Below are positions 62,581-64,000 of a stretch of 64,000 bases of DNA, one piece after another. The stretch lies in contig NZ_ML133524.1 in assembly GCF_003985145.1 (NCBI RefSeq), positions 124,001 through 188,000 on the forward strand, in the 5' to 3' direction. The number at the start of each line of letters is the position of its first letter. The first letter of the stretch is position 1. The notes under the pieces are model-generated. The model did no database searches and was not told the origin of the DNA. It worked only from the letters and a program-made list of their open reading frames with translations. This DNA is from Rhizobium anhuiense. Its GTDB lineage: Bacteria > Pseudomonadota > Alphaproteobacteria > Rhizobiales > Rhizobiaceae. A program made the translations under genes and the position numbers.

Positions 62581-64000
62581 CCGGCATTGACCTTTGCCGC
62601 CCGCTGCTGGGCTTCCCGCTCCGGCCGCATGCTGCGGAAGAAGTAAATGAGGCCGCGGCTCGTCTGGTAGAACGACAGGCCGAGGAACCAGATGGTGCCG
62701 CGGATCAGGCCGGGATTGCGGCGGCGCGAGGCCTGAAACTCGGTCCACTGACCGGAATTGGCAAACATCAGGTCGGCGATCAGGCGATGGTCGAGCGCGC
62801 TTTTCGGCACGTACTGGCAGCCGACATTGCTGATGTCGCCCGACGGCTCGATGTTGCGGACGATGAGCGGCAGGGTTTCCAGATCGGCGCCGCTATAGGG
62901 TCGGAAGCGGATTTCGCCGAGTGCGCCGACCAGCATCTCGTCGAGTTGCTTGTTGAAGATGTGAAGCCTCGCACCGTGGACGGAAACGTCCTCGATCGAA
63001 GCCGCGTACCACTTGCCGTTGGCGCCGAATTCGCAGCGCCGGTTAACTCGGACGCGGCGGGACAAGGCGCGCTCGCCGCGTTCCGACACGACACCCAGCG
63101 CGCAACCGGCCATGATCAGGTTGATGAGGTTCCAGCCGCCGACGACGAGCGTGACGTCGGCTTTATAAGGCTCGGCATAGATCCTGTAGATGGTGATGAT
63201 GAGCGCGACGATCTGTACCGCAAAGATGACGAAGAACGGACGGCTGATCTCCGACAGACGGCTGACGGCGATCGATTCATCCTTGGCGGTGACCTTGAAG
63301 GTCGGCTTCCTCGGATTGAGCATGACGGAGACCACGGCCGGCAGCAGATGTACGGTCTGGACATATTCGTACAGCTCGGAAATCCAGGGCCAGCGGAACG
63401 ACCCGTAGAGGTAGTTCTGCATCATCAGGTTCACGAGCATGTAGGCCAGCGTATAGGCAAGGAACTCGCCGCCGGAGGCGGTGAAGATCTCCAGATCGAA
63501 GAACAGGTAGAAGAGCGGCGCAAACAGGAAGATCGTCCGCGGGAACGGGAAGAGCCAGAAAAGCGTAGACGACATGTAGCAGAAGCGCTGCGGGATCGTC
63601 AGGCCGCGCTTCAGAAGCGGGAAGCGAAAGCGCAGGATCTGCATCATGCCCTGCGCCCAGCGGCTGCGCTGACCGATGAAGCTTGCGAAGGTGGCCGGCT
63701 GCAGGCCGGCGATCAGCGGCTTGTCGACATAGATGCTGTTCCAGCCGCTGCCATGAAGCGCTAGCGCCGTCTCGCAATCCTCGGTGATGCTGATGCCGGA
63801 AAAGCCGTTCTGGGATTCGAGCGCCTTGCGGCTCAGAACCGCCGCCGAGCCGCAGAAGAAGGCGGCGTTCCATTTATCGAGGCCGCGCTGGATGATGCCG
63901 TAGAACATCTCGTTCTCGCTCGGCATCTTGTCGAACGTGCGCAGATTGCGCTCCAGCGGATCGGGATTGATGAAGAAGTGCGGGGTCTGGACGAGGAAGA
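62577..64000 (-). CDS. bcsA: cellulose synthase catalytic subunit BcsA (partial)
   Basis: The last 474 codons are visible and the gene runs off the right edge. GT2 catalytic parts seen: FFCGSAAV, SITEDCETALALH with the TED motif and GQRSRWAQGM with the QxxRW motif, then several membrane helices and a cytoplasmic PilZ domain with RRVRVNRRCEF and the DVSVHGARL motif that binds c-di-GMP. So cellulose synthesis here should be switched on by c-di-GMP. First visible gene of the leftward bcsA-B-Z-TPR operon. Confidence 0.96.
   Translation of the reverse strand, partial: FLVQTPHFFINPDPLERNLRTFDKMPSENEMFYGIIQRGLDKWNAAFFCGSAAVLSRKALESQNGFSGISITEDCETALALHGSGWNSIYVDKPLIAGLQPATFASFIGQRSRWAQGMMQILRFRFPLLKRGLTIPQRFCYMSSTLFWLFPFPRTIFLFAPLFYLFFDLEIFTASGGEFLAYTLAYMLVNLMMQNYLYGSFRWPWISELYEYVQTVHLLPAVVSVMLNPRKPTFKVTAKDESIAVSRLSEISRPFFVIFAVQIVALIITIYRIYAEPYKADVTLVVGGWNLINLIMAGCALGVVSERGERALSRRVRVNRRCEFGANGKWYAASIEDVSVHGARLHIFNKQLDEMLVGALGEIRFRPYSGADLETLPLIVRNIEPSGDISNVGCQYVPKSALDHRLIADLMFANSGQWTEFQASRRRNPGLIRGTIWFLGLSFYQTSRGLIYFFRSMRPEREAQQRAAKVNAG

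Overview
The window is a GC-rich chromosomal segment of an alphaproteobacterium, almost certainly a Rhizobium of the leguminosarum/etli group. The evidence is the nuoABCD-x-E order with a small extra gene inside it, the order clpP-clpX-lon-hupB, rplM-rpsI followed by speB and argC, an FMN-riboswitch-controlled RibN-type transporter, a bcsABZ (celABC) cellulose operon, many DUF1127/DUF982-type small genes, and typical rhizobial palindromic repeats. It is core chromosome with short accessory patches; there is no prophage, CRISPR array, insertion sequence or origin.

Layout. 0-3.4 kb: start of the complex I operon (nuoA-E, leftward). 3.6-4.4 kb: two near-identical tRNA-Asp genes and a tRNA-Val. 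4.4-9 kb: small secreted proteins, a glutathione peroxidase with a decayed second copy beside it, a methyltransferase, a hydroxynitrile-lyase-like cupin and an aldo/keto reductase. 9.2-13.2 kb: a secreted phytase-esterase-like protein, ribN with its riboswitch (its variable arm is replaced by a mobile-looking palindromic repeat), and hupB. 13.4-18.4 kb: lon, clpX, clpP. 18.8-23.5 kb: a diguanylate cyclase, a cytochrome P450 and a CHASE4-GGDEF-EAL protein. 23.7-31.1 kb: sulfur amino-acid synthesis (metY), a transporter, a frameshifted enoyl-CoA hydratase, a LysR regulator and the rplM-rpsI operon, which has a clear promoter and a terminator-like leader hairpin. 31.4-37.2 kb: CmlA/FloR-like efflux, agmatinase, argC, TauE-type permease, ctaA.

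37.3-45.6 kb is a surface-polysaccharide locus: a FemAB/CelD-like transferase, a Wzc-like co-polymerase with a degenerate P-loop, a Wza-type lipoprotein, a GT4 glycosyltransferase, a polyprenyl-phosphate sugar transferase and a Wzy/ligase-like polymerase. 45.7-53 kb is a sugar-uptake module: two ABC permeases, a binding protein and an (alpha/alpha)6-type glycosidase, with a divergent ROK regulator and a candidate operator, but no ATPase. 53-55.6 kb holds small orphan genes, an AT-rich patch and a methyltransferase, ending at tRNA-Pro. 55.9-64 kb holds a HAD phosphatase and the leftward cellulose operon bcsA-bcsB-bcsZ plus a large TPR protein; bcsA runs off the window.

How they work together. 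Two polysaccharide systems used for attachment (cellulose, and a Wzy-type polymer that may be the polar glucomannan/unipolar polysaccharide) lie within 20 kb of each other, and two c-di-GMP enzymes are encoded in the same window; BcsA carries the PilZ domain that would read that signal. The most unusual points are the repeat embedded in the FMN aptamer, the leader hairpin of rplM, the paired inverted repeats before clpX, and the polysaccharide locus with a P-loop-defective Wzc. I did not find a clearly new multi-gene defence or mobile system.
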